Assembly (NCBI GenBank): GCA_942492815.1
Contig: OW818658.1
Coordinates: forward strand, 930,001-994,000
Length of the DNA stretch: 64,000 nt
Direction: 5' to 3'
Origin: JAEUWI01 sp942492815
Lineage (GTDB): Bacteria; Hydrogenedentota; Hydrogenedentia; Hydrogenedentales; JAEUWI01
The stretch's first letter is position 1; every line of letters starts with the position of its first letter. Made by a program: the position numbers and the translations under genes. The notes under the pieces were generated by a model that worked only from the letters and a program-made list of their open reading frames with translations, had not been told where the DNA came from and ran no database searches. This document shows positions 48,097-56,906 of this stretch, piece after piece.

Positions 48097-50046
48097 TTGC
48101 CCATGCTTGATGTTCTGTTGAAATACATTCCGAAGCACCTGCACCCGGCCTATCTCAATCTGCTGGCCAACATTCCGGATTATATGCCGCGTATCGCGGT
48201 TGCCGGGGAAAGTTGCGCCGCTGCGGGATACCTGCTCAAGAAGCGCCCCGGCGTACAGGTTGTTGGCGCCGTCCGCGATCCGAGGCTCGCGCAGGTGGCC
48301 GGCCAGATCCTTGATGCTGTAGCAAGCGATCTCGCTGAAGTCGCGTCCATGCCGGATCGCGATTTGGACGCCGTGCTCCTCTGCAATATGGAGGGGGACC
48401 GGGGTGAAGCGTTGTACTGGCTGGAGCGACTGGCCCCCAAGCTCAAAGGGCAGGGGCTGGTCTTCGTTATATTTGGAGAACCCGCCTACGCAGAACTCGG
48501 CGCCCAATCCCTTGTGGACCTCGAGCGCGATGTCGTGTTGGGACTCGGTGAACGTGGCTTTTTCGTTTATCAGCGGTGGCTCCTCGAAGATCCCCACGGA
48601 CCGCCGGGAACCCACCTGGGCGTCCTGCTCGCGGCCGTCACGCCAGCCTACAATCCGGTCCAGCACGCGAAGGAACTCCTGGAGGCCAGCCGGCCGGAAG
48701 CGGCCTACCACGTATTGGACCAGATCCCCGCACCCTATCTGACCAACCCCGCGTCACGCGAGTCCGTGGGACTTGCGAAACTTGAGGTACTGGGAGCGTG
48801 GATCCGCCTCGTCCAAGGGCACGATCAATCGAGCCTGCTCGTTCGTGCGTTGAGCGCGTTCTATCAGCTTTCCGACGAGGCTCCCCGAAATCCGGCTCCC
48901 TACCTCGCCATGGCGGAATGCTGGGAGTGGGCCGGCGATCCGGAGATGGCGGGGCGGCTGCTCCGGTCGATCGCACATGTGTACCCTTCTGAGGCCGTGA
49001 TTCTCCAGCGTGATCGTCTCGGCGCATTGCCCCGATCAACCTCAATCCCATTTGAAACCGTACCCGCCTGGGATGGAATCCGCCCCTTCCGCGTGCTTTA
49101 CCTGCTCCATCCCCGCCCCCACTATGGCATCGATGTGCTCTTCGACGGGCTCTGCGCGTGCCTCGGGGATGAGAACTTGGTCGAGTATCCATGGAAGGCC
49201 ACGCTCCACGGCGGGGAGACGCCCGAACACCGCCACTACCCCTGCCGTTTCAACCGCCAGGGCCGAGACACAACCCTCGAATCCATCTGCTCCGCCCTGC
49301 GGGAAAAGGCCTTCGACTTCATTCTCTTCGGCGACGTGGAGGGCAGTCTGCCGACCGTCGACGTTCAAGCCATTCTCAATGCCCGGGGCGATTGTCCGGT
49401 CTTCCTGATGGATGGATTGGATGAAATGGGAAACTTTCGCAATCGGGTCCAGCAGCGCCTCGGTCTACCCGAGTTTGCCGGTTATTTCAAGCGGGAGATG
49501 CACCGATGTGTTGCCTATGGACCCAACACCTGGCCCATGCCCTTCGCCTATTCAGAGGACCTCGGGCTTCAAGCGCCCGTGGGTGAGCGCCCCCACGATT
49601 TCTTCTGGGCAGGTCATCGCCGCTTCGGCATGCGTCGTTTATACCTCGAAACGCTGGAGTCGCGCTACGGTTGGAATCTCAATGCCCAATATGACCAGGC
49701 GGCCTACCAGGCGCGGATCCGCGACAGCCGCATAGGCCTCAATTGTTTCGGCATGGGCTTTGATACGGTCCGCTACTGGGAATTGCCCGCCCAGGGCTGT
49801 ATGCTCTTGAGTGACCGGCTCCCCATCCACATCCCCCATAACTTTGAGGATGGCGTCCATGCCGCCTTTTTCGGGGACCTCGAAGAGCTCCTGGAAAAGG
49901 CGGACTACTACCTCAACCGGCCGGAAGAGGCCAAGGCCGTTGCGGAGGCGGGCCGCCGCCACTTCCTTCAATACCACACAAACCGGGCACGGGCCAGCCA
50001 GTTGCTTGGGCGAGTCGAATGCGTGCTGAATGAACTGGGTGGGTAA
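48097..50046 (+). CDS. CgeB-like glycosyltransferase with N-terminal methyltransferase-like domain
   Basis: A 649-residue protein. Residues 1-170 look like a degenerate SAM-methyltransferase fold (VAGESCAAAGYLLKKRPGVQVVGAVRD, DLDAVLLCNM). A TPR-like helical stretch lies at about 200-300. Residues 325-645 are a GT-B glycosyltransferase of the CgeB group (FRVLYLLHPRPHYGIDVLFDGL, then RDSRIGLNCFGMGFDTVRYWELPAQGC and FFGDLEELLEKADYYL). It may decorate spore, flagellin or surface glycans. The start is TTG 48097 or ATG 48103; neither has a strong site. It lies 15 bases after the ligase stop, so it is probably in the same operon. Confidence 0.75.
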   Translation: MPMLDVLLKYIPKHLHPAYLNLLANIPDYMPRIAVAGESCAAAGYLLKKRPGVQVVGAVRDPRLAQVAGQILDAVASDLAEVASMPDRDLDAVLLCNMEGDRGEALYWLERLAPKLKGQGLVFVIFGEPAYAELGAQSLVDLERDVVLGLGERGFFVYQRWLLEDPHGPPGTHLGVLLAAVTPAYNPVQHAKELLEASRPEAAYHVLDQIPAPYLTNPASRESVGLAKLEVLGAWIRLVQGHDQSSLLVRALSAFYQLSDEAPRNPAPYLAMAECWEWAGDPEMAGRLLRSIAHVYPSEAVILQRDRLGALPRSTSIPFETVPAWDGIRPFRVLYLLHPRPHYGIDVLFDGLCACLGDENLVEYPWKATLHGGETPEHRHYPCRFNRQGRDTTLESICSALREKAFDFILFGDVEGSLPTVDVQAILNARGDCPVFLMDGLDEMGNFRNRVQQRLGLPEFAGYFKREMHRCVAYGPNTWPMPFAYSEDLGLQAPVGERPHDFFWAGHRRFGMRRLYLETLESRYGWNLNAQYDQAAYQARIRDSRIGLNCFGMGFDTVRYWELPAQGCMLLSDRLPIHIPHNFEDGVHAAFFGDLEELLEKADYYLNRPEEAKAVAEAGRRHFLQYHTNRARASQLLGRVECVLNELGG

Positions 50047-50245
50047 AGGCGATTTTTTTCCTTCGGACTCGCGGAGCACAAATATACGCGCCGTTCTCGT
50101 AAGCCTCCAAATGCGGCATGATAAGACCGCTATTTCTCGCGTGCCGGGATAAATGTTGACACAAAATGCGGTGTTTCTTGGTATAGTATGAGGTGTTGGG
50201 CCGACGTGCCTCGGGTCTCCGAGGACTATCGTTTATGGGGATTCT

Positions 50246-52774
50246 ATGGTAAAAACAGGGCATAAATGGACCACCAACACCGTAAGGGATTGTTATAAAG
50301 TGCGAAATATGTGTTTCGTGATGCGTGGGGGCCTTGGGCTCTGTATGCTGGCCGCCGTTGCCCTCCCGGTTGCAGGCGACTCCGTGGAGAAGGATAAGCC
50401 GCTCCGCACCGCCATCGGGGGGACTCCCTGGGTGTCGGCCCCGGCACCCGCCGCGCCCAAGGTCGTCTATGGCACCGATGATCGCATCGATCTGTACGAT
50501 GAGACGGACCCCGAGCGCCGCGAATGGGCCGCCTCGACCTGCGGACTGGTCAGCAATTCATCGTTGCAGGAAAACAATAACGGTACCTTCACGTTGCGTA
50601 CCTCCGCCTATGACGTCTGCGCGGAAGAACCTTTTTCGAACCAGCCCACGGCTGCCTTCTGCACCGGCTTCATGGTGGGCGAAGACCTCATTGCCACGGC
50701 GGGGCATTGCTACGATTCGAGCGACCTCAGCAGCACCCGATTCGTTTTCGGGTTTGTCATGGAAGACGCCGATACCCCCGTGCTCACCTTTGCCGGGGAA
50801 GACGTGTACCAGGGCGTCGAAATCCTGGGCCGCGCGCTGGGGGGCAATGAAGACTACGCCGTGATTCGCGTCGACCGCCCGATTGTCGCGCCCGGCGCCC
50901 GGGCCTTCCCGCTCCGTCGCGAGGGCAATATCGCCGTGGGCGCATCCGTTGGCGTGATCGGACACCCCGCCGGCCTCCCCCTCAAGCTGGCCTTCGGCGA
51001 CAACACCGCTGTTCGCTCCAATGACAACACGGGCTTCTTCGTGGCCAATCTGGACACCTACGGCGGCAACTCGGGCTCGCCCGTCATCAACCCCCTCACC
51101 GGCACGATTGAAGGAATCCTGGTCCGTGGGGAGAACGACTTCGTCACGGTCGGCAATTGCTCCATGTCCAACGTGGTCTCGAATGACGGCGGGCGTGGCG
51201 AGGATGTGAGCAAGGCCACCAGCTTCATGCAGTTCGTCCCCGAGCTGCTTTCCTCCGATGGCTCCCTCTCTCTCGACCAGGCGCGCTACGGCTGCGATGA
51301 CGAGATCGCGATCGATCTGGGGGATGCCGACCTCGCGGGTAACCCCTCGGTGGCGGTGCAACTCACTACGTCGGGCGGAGATGCGGAAACCGTTACATTG
51401 ATCGCCTCCCCCGAAGAGGGCGAATTCTCCGGCACCATCGCCACAGGGGTGGGGGAAGTCACCGTTGGAAACGGGAGCGTGGAAGTGGGGGAGGGCGACC
51501 TCATCACCCTGAGCTACTCGGATGTGTCCCACGGGCTCTCCGCTCCGGATCTCGTGACGGTGGAAGCCTCCGTGGATTGTACGGATCCCATCGTGACCGA
51601 AGTCACCGTGACCCAGATCGGGGCCCGCTACGCCACCGTCCAGTTTGAAACCAGCGAAAGTGCGCGGGGTACCGTGATTGTCGGCACCACCTGCGGCGAC
51701 ACTACCGTTCAGGCCTCCTTCGCCTCCGGCACTGCCCACAATGTCTTTGTTCAAGGCCTGTTGCCCCTGACCGGCTATCTGTTCTCCATCGAGGTCACGG
51801 ACGACGCGGGCAACAGCGTCGTGGCGGATGACGGCGGCACCTGCTTCTCCTTTGCGACGGCCGAGAGCACTGAATACTACACCCAGGTTTTTGCAAGCCA
51901 GAATCCCGACCTCGCCAACAGCACCCTGCGGTTTACGCCCCGGGAGGGGGGAGCGGGGTACAGCATCTGCCATGACATTCTAACCGGGCTTCCGGTGGAG
52001 GACACGGACGCGACCACGCTTGTTCTGGCGGATGATGGATTTGCCCAGGTCAACCTCGACGGCGGCGCACTTTTCCCTTACTTTGGCGTGGACTACGACC
52101 GCCTGTTTGTGAACGCCAATGGCAACGTGACCTTTCAATCCGGGGATACGTCCTACGAGGCCACGGCGGGCACCCACTTCAGCACGCCGCGCATTTCTCC
52201 CTGTTTGATGGACCTGGTCCCCACGACCTCCGGCACCGTGTGGTATCGCCAGTTGGCGAACCGCTTCGTCGTTACCTGGCAGGGACTTCGACACTATCAG
52301 CTCGGCGGCAGCAACACCATCCAGCTCGAGCTCTATTTCGATGGCACCATCCGTTTTTCCTACGGAACCCTGACCGGGTTACCCTCGGTCGTTGGGCTCT
52401 CCGCCGGCCAGGGGGCCCTGTCGGATTTCGTCTCCACGGATCTGAGCGCTCAGGGGCCCTGCGGAGACGGTACCGAGCGCTACCACAGCGCCGACAGTGA
52501 TCGCGACGCCGCCATTTCCCTTCAGGAAACCCTCCGGGTCATCCAGTTGTTCAACCTGGCGGCCTACCACTGCGACGACGCTACGGAAGATGGATTCGCC
52601 CCCGGGACGGGCAACGAAACCTGCACGCCGCATGATTCCGACTACAATCCACAGGATTGGACGACCAGCATGACCGAGGTGCTCCGACTCGTCCAGATCT
52701 ACAATTCGGCGGGCTACGAATACGACCCGACCGCCGGAACAGAGGACGGTTTCGTGCCCATTGCCGCGCCCTGA
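50246..52774 (+). CDS. Secreted trypsin-like serine protease with C-terminal repeat module
   Basis: An 842-residue protein. A signal peptide (core LCMLAAVALPVAG, about 31-44) lies behind an unusually long N-region; ATG 50309 would give a normal one. The protease domain (about 95-315) has a catalytic triad: His154 (TAGHC), Asp203 (NEDYAVIRVD) and Ser276 (GGNSGSP). Two Ig/fibronectin-like domains (about 330-540) and a nidogen-like region (about 605-740) follow. The C-terminus has two copies of HSADSDRDAAISLQETLRVIQ / YNPQDWTTSMTEVLRLVQ, each ending EDGF, a dockerin-like calcium-binding style motif probably used for surface display. Upstream, TTGACA (50156-50161) and TATAGT are spaced too widely to be sure of a promoter. 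Confidence 0.8.
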   Translation: MVKTGHKWTTNTVRDCYKVRNMCFVMRGGLGLCMLAAVALPVAGDSVEKDKPLRTAIGGTPWVSAPAPAAPKVVYGTDDRIDLYDETDPERREWAASTCGLVSNSSLQENNNGTFTLRTSAYDVCAEEPFSNQPTAAFCTGFMVGEDLIATAGHCYDSSDLSSTRFVFGFVMEDADTPVLTFAGEDVYQGVEILGRALGGNEDYAVIRVDRPIVAPGARAFPLRREGNIAVGASVGVIGHPAGLPLKLAFGDNTAVRSNDNTGFFVANLDTYGGNSGSPVINPLTGTIEGILVRGENDFVTVGNCSMSNVVSNDGGRGEDVSKATSFMQFVPELLSSDGSLSLDQARYGCDDEIAIDLGDADLAGNPSVAVQLTTSGGDAETVTLIASPEEGEFSGTIATGVGEVTVGNGSVEVGEGDLITLSYSDVSHGLSAPDLVTVEASVDCTDPIVTEVTVTQIGARYATVQFETSESARGTVIVGTTCGDTTVQASFASGTAHNVFVQGLLPLTGYLFSIEVTDDAGNSVVADDGGTCFSFATAESTEYYTQVFASQNPDLANSTLRFTPREGGAGYSICHDILTGLPVEDTDATTLVLADDGFAQVNLDGGALFPYFGVDYDRLFVNANGNVTFQSGDTSYEATAGTHFSTPRISPCLMDLVPTTSGTVWYRQLANRFVVTWQGLRHYQLGGSNTIQLELYFDGTIRFSYGTLTGLPSVVGLSAGQGALSDFVSTDLSAQGPCGDGTERYHSADSDRDAAISLQETLRVIQLFNLAAYHCDDATEDGFAPGTGNETCTPHDSDYNPQDWTTSMTEVLRLVQIYNSAGYEYDPTAGTEDGFVPIAAP

Positions 52775-52850
52775 TCCTTTTGAATGATCAAGACGAGATC
52801 GGTAGACTACCCTTCGCGTGATTTTATTGATTTCATGGGAAGGGTTTACC

Positions 52851-55043
52851 GTGGACGATGCGAAGAGTGTGAGCGGACTTCGGATGGGGGCAATTCTGTT
52901 GACGGCGCTGTCCCTCTCCATCGGATGGGGGATTCGGGGAAACTTTGGCCACGAATATGGCGCCATGATTCCCGGTGCCCTTGCGGCCTTGGCGGTGTCC
53001 CTCCTGTCCGGGCGCAGGGACTGGCGTGAGCGCGCGCCCTACTTCGCCTTTTTCGGCGCGCTGGGCTGGGCCTTTGGCGGTTCCATGTCCTACATGCAGG
53101 TCGTCGCCTATACCCATTCCGGCCACCTGCCGAGCCAGCTTTTTGGATTCTTCGGCCTCTTTGTCCTGGGCTTCCTCTGGTCGACCATGGGGGGGGCCGG
53201 AACGGCTTTCGCCGCCGTGGCGGACAAGCAGCGCCTCACCGCCGTCTTCCGACCATTGTGCTGGATCTTTGTGGCCTGGCTCATCTACCAGACCTTCTTC
53301 AAGCTCTACCTCGAAACGCTCTATCCCGCCAATTTTGATGCCACCTGGTCCCGCCAGGCCGCCCACACCTACTGGTTCGACTCGGACTGGATGGAAGCGG
53401 CCGCCGCCCTGCTCGCCCTCCTGTGTTTCGAGTTGTGGGACAACCGCACGACGCACCTGACGCGATTCCGCCCGCTCTGGTTACTCCTCGTCGTGCTGGC
53501 CGGTGCGTCGGCGGGCACCCTGGCCGGATTGAACTGGGAAGCCGCCCTGGCCGATGCCGCACCCGCGCCCGGTGGTCTCGCTCCGTTCTTCGTGCCCCTC
53601 TGCGCCCTTGTGGGTGCCCTCGGGCTTTATCTCGTGATTCTCCTCCGACTTCTTCCGGCCTTCGTCGTGGTGGGGGCGCTCATCGGCTACGGGGCGCAAC
53701 TGCTGGCCGATCAATTCGGCTGGACTTCCTATATCGCTCGGGCCCTGCTGCACTATCAGGTGAGTCCAGAGTTCGTCGCTCGGGCCGCCGCCGAGCGGGG
53801 CATCAGTGAGGCCGCCGTGCTGGCCGACCAGCTCATTAACTGGCCCAACCTGGTCCTCTTCTATCCCAAGTACATCGGCTGTTTCGTTGGAGGGCTCGCA
53901 GGGCTCTCGGTCTACTTCGTGCGCTTCGGCCGCTTCGCTTCGGGGGCTTCCCTTTTTCTGTACATGGCCGTGGGCTGGTTCGCCTGTTTCCTCCTGTTTC
54001 CCGTGCTGCTGGGACATCCGGTCTACGAAGGGCCCATGATTTTCCGCATGACGCCTCCCCGGGGAGACAACTGGGCCGGCGTTCTGGGCGTCGCCGCCGG
54101 CACGGGCCTATGGATGATTCGATATCGCTGCATCGGCGTGCTTTTCGCCATGCTCCTCACTGGAATCCTCGGCGGCTTTGGCTTCGCGGGCGGTGCCTTG
54201 GTCAAACTGATGCTCGTGCGCCTCGGCAACGTCCAGGTGGAATCGGAGCCCGCCGTGGTCGATCGCTGGGCGCACTGGCAGGTTGCCAACTGGCACAGTG
54301 TCATGGAGCAGACCGACGGCTTTCTCTTCGGTGTCGGCTTGGCCATTGCCTTGGGACTCCTTGCCAGAAACGCGGGACGTAACGACGGGCCGCCCGCGCC
54401 AGGTTCGTGGACGACCGTTTTCGCCACCGGTTTCGTGCTCTTCGGCGTCGTGTACCTCAATATGTACAAGAACGTCGTGGAGTGGGTGAAGCAGGGCCTC
54501 ATGCCGGAAAACATGCCCGCGCCGCTCTTTGAATCCTTCAGCTTGTCGGCCTGGGGCTGGTTTAATCTCCTGTTTGGAATTGCCGCCATCGCCGGTATCA
54601 GCCTGCTAATCGCCCACCAGCGCCGCTCCTTCCCCCTGGTCCCCCCAACGGCGCTCGGGCGCGGGCAAATGCTTTTTATCGCGCTCCTGGCCGCCGTCGT
54701 CGCCATGAATTTCGAGCGGGCCATCTCTGGCTTCACTGACCAGCGCCTCATCACCGAAGGCGTGATTCTGGTCAACGGCGTGGTCGCTGTTCTCATGGTT
54801 CTGCTCCTGCCGAGATCGGACGTCACCGCACCGGCCTGCGGGCTGATCGACTACGGCCCCTTCCTCGTTCGCAGTGTATGCCTCGGGCTTGTCACGGCCC
54901 TGATCACCACCTTCGGTATGGCCGGCATCGTTCGCGCGGTCTACGGCGGCTCTTATGTCGGACATGCTGGGAAGCACCACCGTTTCGGGAGCGAAGCCGA
55001 ATGGCGGATTAAGCCGACAGAGAAAAGCAGTAAGCACAGTTGA
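52851..55043 (+). CDS. Large polytopic membrane protein of unknown function
   Basis: About 730 residues with roughly 16-18 hydrophobic helices, no recognised domain and no signal peptide. The N-terminus has LSIGWGIRGNFGHEYGAMIPGALAAL, a glycine-rich motif with charged residues inside helices that may be functional. Large loops (about 150-190 and 400-430) contain FDATWSRQAAHTYWFDSDWM and FRMTPPRGDNWAG. The start is GTG 52851 with GGAAGGG upstream; an earlier GTG at 52818 lacks a site. It lies between the protease and porin genes on the same strand. It may be a transporter or a lipid/glycan-handling enzyme; no function is assigned. Confidence 0.55.
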   Translation: MDDAKSVSGLRMGAILLTALSLSIGWGIRGNFGHEYGAMIPGALAALAVSLLSGRRDWRERAPYFAFFGALGWAFGGSMSYMQVVAYTHSGHLPSQLFGFFGLFVLGFLWSTMGGAGTAFAAVADKQRLTAVFRPLCWIFVAWLIYQTFFKLYLETLYPANFDATWSRQAAHTYWFDSDWMEAAAALLALLCFELWDNRTTHLTRFRPLWLLLVVLAGASAGTLAGLNWEAALADAAPAPGGLAPFFVPLCALVGALGLYLVILLRLLPAFVVVGALIGYGAQLLADQFGWTSYIARALLHYQVSPEFVARAAAERGISEAAVLADQLINWPNLVLFYPKYIGCFVGGLAGLSVYFVRFGRFASGASLFLYMAVGWFACFLLFPVLLGHPVYEGPMIFRMTPPRGDNWAGVLGVAAGTGLWMIRYRCIGVLFAMLLTGILGGFGFAGGALVKLMLVRLGNVQVESEPAVVDRWAHWQVANWHSVMEQTDGFLFGVGLAIALGLLARNAGRNDGPPAPGSWTTVFATGFVLFGVVYLNMYKNVVEWVKQGLMPENMPAPLFESFSLSAWGWFNLLFGIAAIAGISLLIAHQRRSFPLVPPTALGRGQMLFIALLAAVVAMNFERAISGFTDQRLITEGVILVNGVVAVLMVLLLPRSDVTAPACGLIDYGPFLVRSVCLGLVTALITTFGMAGIVRAVYGGSYVGHAGKHHRFGSEAEWRIKPTEKSSKHS

Positions 55044-55276
55044 AGAGCCGACAGTCCGAGATTGACAGGCGGACGATTCTTTGCTAGGATCACAAGTTTA
55101 GCCATGGTTAAAAAATAAATTAGCGAATATAAAATTTTGCGCAACAAGAAAAAGCTTTACAAAATAGTACTATGCGCTAAATTGCGCATTGCTGTATAGT
55201 ATTCCACAGGATGGATACGTGCGTTTTATCGCAAGTAGCGGAGCAATCGGGAAAAGCGGGTTCGGAGGACCAGGGA
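55044..55276. promoter_or_regulatory. AT-rich region upstream of the porin gene
   Basis: A 230-base gap with a strongly AT-rich core (55080-55200), a contrast with the GC-rich surroundings. GCTAAATTGCGCATTGCTG and TATAGT at about 55194-55199 suggest a promoter. No gene or RNA was recognised. Confidence 0.35.
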
Positions 55277-56809
55277 ATGAGGAGTATTTTTCGGGGTTTG
55301 GCACTGGGGTTGTCGGCAAGTCTCGCAGCCCTGACGGGCGCGGAGTTGCAAAACATGGAGGTGGGCGGCCAGATTATTGTACTCGGCGAGTACTACACCC
55401 ATATTGTCCCCAGAGACGGTGGGCTCCGAATTCCAGCGTCCTGGTTGCGCGGTCGCCCTGTTGGAACCGGGCTGGGGGAGGGGATCTTCAGCGGCTTTGC
55501 CTTCGATCGGGATGAACTCGACAGCGCCGCAGTGTCCCAATGGACCCGCTTCAGCGTGGAGGCGGACTTCACCGAGGGGGTATCCACCTACATCGAATTC
55601 GACCACGTCGGTGTTTGGGGTTCGGCGTTTCGGTCAAATTACATCACCGGGCTCGATGCTGCCGGCGCCGACTCGGTGGCACTCTACCAGGCCTATATCC
55701 AGACCGATGAAATGTTCGAGCGCTCCCTCTCACTGCGGCTCGGTCGCCAGGAACTCCGGCTCGGCAGCGAATGGCTCTCCGGCGGCAATGACGACGGACC
55801 CGCACCTTCCTGGGGCCTTTCTTTCGACGGCGCCCGGGCGACTTATGGCCTGGAGGACGTCACCATCGACGCCTGGGCGATGAAGCTTGCCGAGGACAAG
55901 ACCGGCGAGCAGGATGGTGACACCAATTTCTACGGGCTTTACGCCAGCTATACGGGGATCGAGAATCTCACCTTGGATGCCTACTGGATGTACATCCACG
56001 ACGGGAGTTCGCTGAACGACACGACCGGCTCTTTCCTCACCGAGGGTATCGAAGATATTTTCGGCGTGGATGCCTACGAGCCAACGCGGCTCCACACCCT
56101 CGGACTTCGCGCCAATGCCGTTCTAGGGCGGTGGGATCTGGAGGCGGAGTTCGCCTACCAGTTTGGCGACGCCAGCCATGCCGGTTCCCTGTTCCGGCCC
56201 GTCTTTTATGGCGACGACAGCGCCGACTACGATAATCTCGGGCTGAACCTGCAATTGGGCTATGCGCTGGATATCACGTGGGATCCGCGATTCTACGTGG
56301 CCTTCGCCTGGTTCGAAGGTGAGGACAACCGCGCCATCTCGGCCCTTGACCGTGCGGCGTCCATTCTCAATCCCTTCTACGCCCGCGATGCCAGCGTCAG
56401 CTTCAACCGTCTCTTCAGCAATTGGTCCTACAGCGGTGTCCTCGATGGCACAGACCTGACCAACGCCTACATATTTCACACCGGCTTCAATCTGCTGCCC
56501 ACCGAGAAAATCGAAGTGGCTTTCGATCTGGGTTATTATCTGGCCGACGAAACCTTCGACCAGCCCCGCCTCTTCCTCTTCCCCTTCTGGACCCGCGAAT
56601 CGGACGACGAGTTGGGCTTCGAATTTGATATTTCCATGACCTACAACTACAGCGAAGATCTCTATTTCTGCGTCGGCTGGGATCACCTCTTTGTCGGCGA
56701 CGGCCTCGAAGAGGGCAACTTCATCGGTGGGAACGGTCTCGACTTCGCCGGCGGCAGCGACGGCGACGATGTGGACTATCTGTACTTCGAGACAGGAATA
56801 TTTTTCTAG
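55277..56809 (+). CDS. Alginate-export-like outer-membrane beta-barrel protein
   Basis: A 510-residue barrel. The signal peptide MRSIFRGLALGLSASLAALTGA is cut before ELQNMEVGG. The body alternates amphipathic strands and acidic turns. LRLGRQELRLGSEWLSGGNDDG and GLSFDGARATYGLEDVTIDAW match the alginate-export (AlgE-like) family, which passes polysaccharide or sugars through the outer membrane. The C-terminal Phe (ETGIFF) is the barrel-assembly signal. The start at 55277 is chosen for the signal; GTG or ATG codons before it add an unlike N-terminus. AGGG lies just upstream. Cargo is unknown. Confidence 0.75.
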   Translation: MRSIFRGLALGLSASLAALTGAELQNMEVGGQIIVLGEYYTHIVPRDGGLRIPASWLRGRPVGTGLGEGIFSGFAFDRDELDSAAVSQWTRFSVEADFTEGVSTYIEFDHVGVWGSAFRSNYITGLDAAGADSVALYQAYIQTDEMFERSLSLRLGRQELRLGSEWLSGGNDDGPAPSWGLSFDGARATYGLEDVTIDAWAMKLAEDKTGEQDGDTNFYGLYASYTGIENLTLDAYWMYIHDGSSLNDTTGSFLTEGIEDIFGVDAYEPTRLHTLGLRANAVLGRWDLEAEFAYQFGDASHAGSLFRPVFYGDDSADYDNLGLNLQLGYALDITWDPRFYVAFAWFEGEDNRAISALDRAASILNPFYARDASVSFNRLFSNWSYSGVLDGTDLTNAYIFHTGFNLLPTEKIEVAFDLGYYLADETFDQPRLFLFPFWTRESDDELGFEFDISMTYNYSEDLYFCVGWDHLFVGDGLEEGNFIGGNGLDFAGGSDGDDVDYLYFETGIFF

Positions 56810-56906
56810 TCAACGCCAACTTCAGTGGCGGGTGTTCAGGGCAGTGAACCGCTGAGCGGATGAGGCACCGCTTCGCTGCGTTCAAACAGGAAGGTAGCCC
56901 CAGTTC

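Noticed and set aside
50156..50191. Promoter TTGACA/TATAGT before the protease gene
   Set aside because: The spacer is about 20 bases, too long for a confident sigma-70 promoter, so it was mentioned but not listed.
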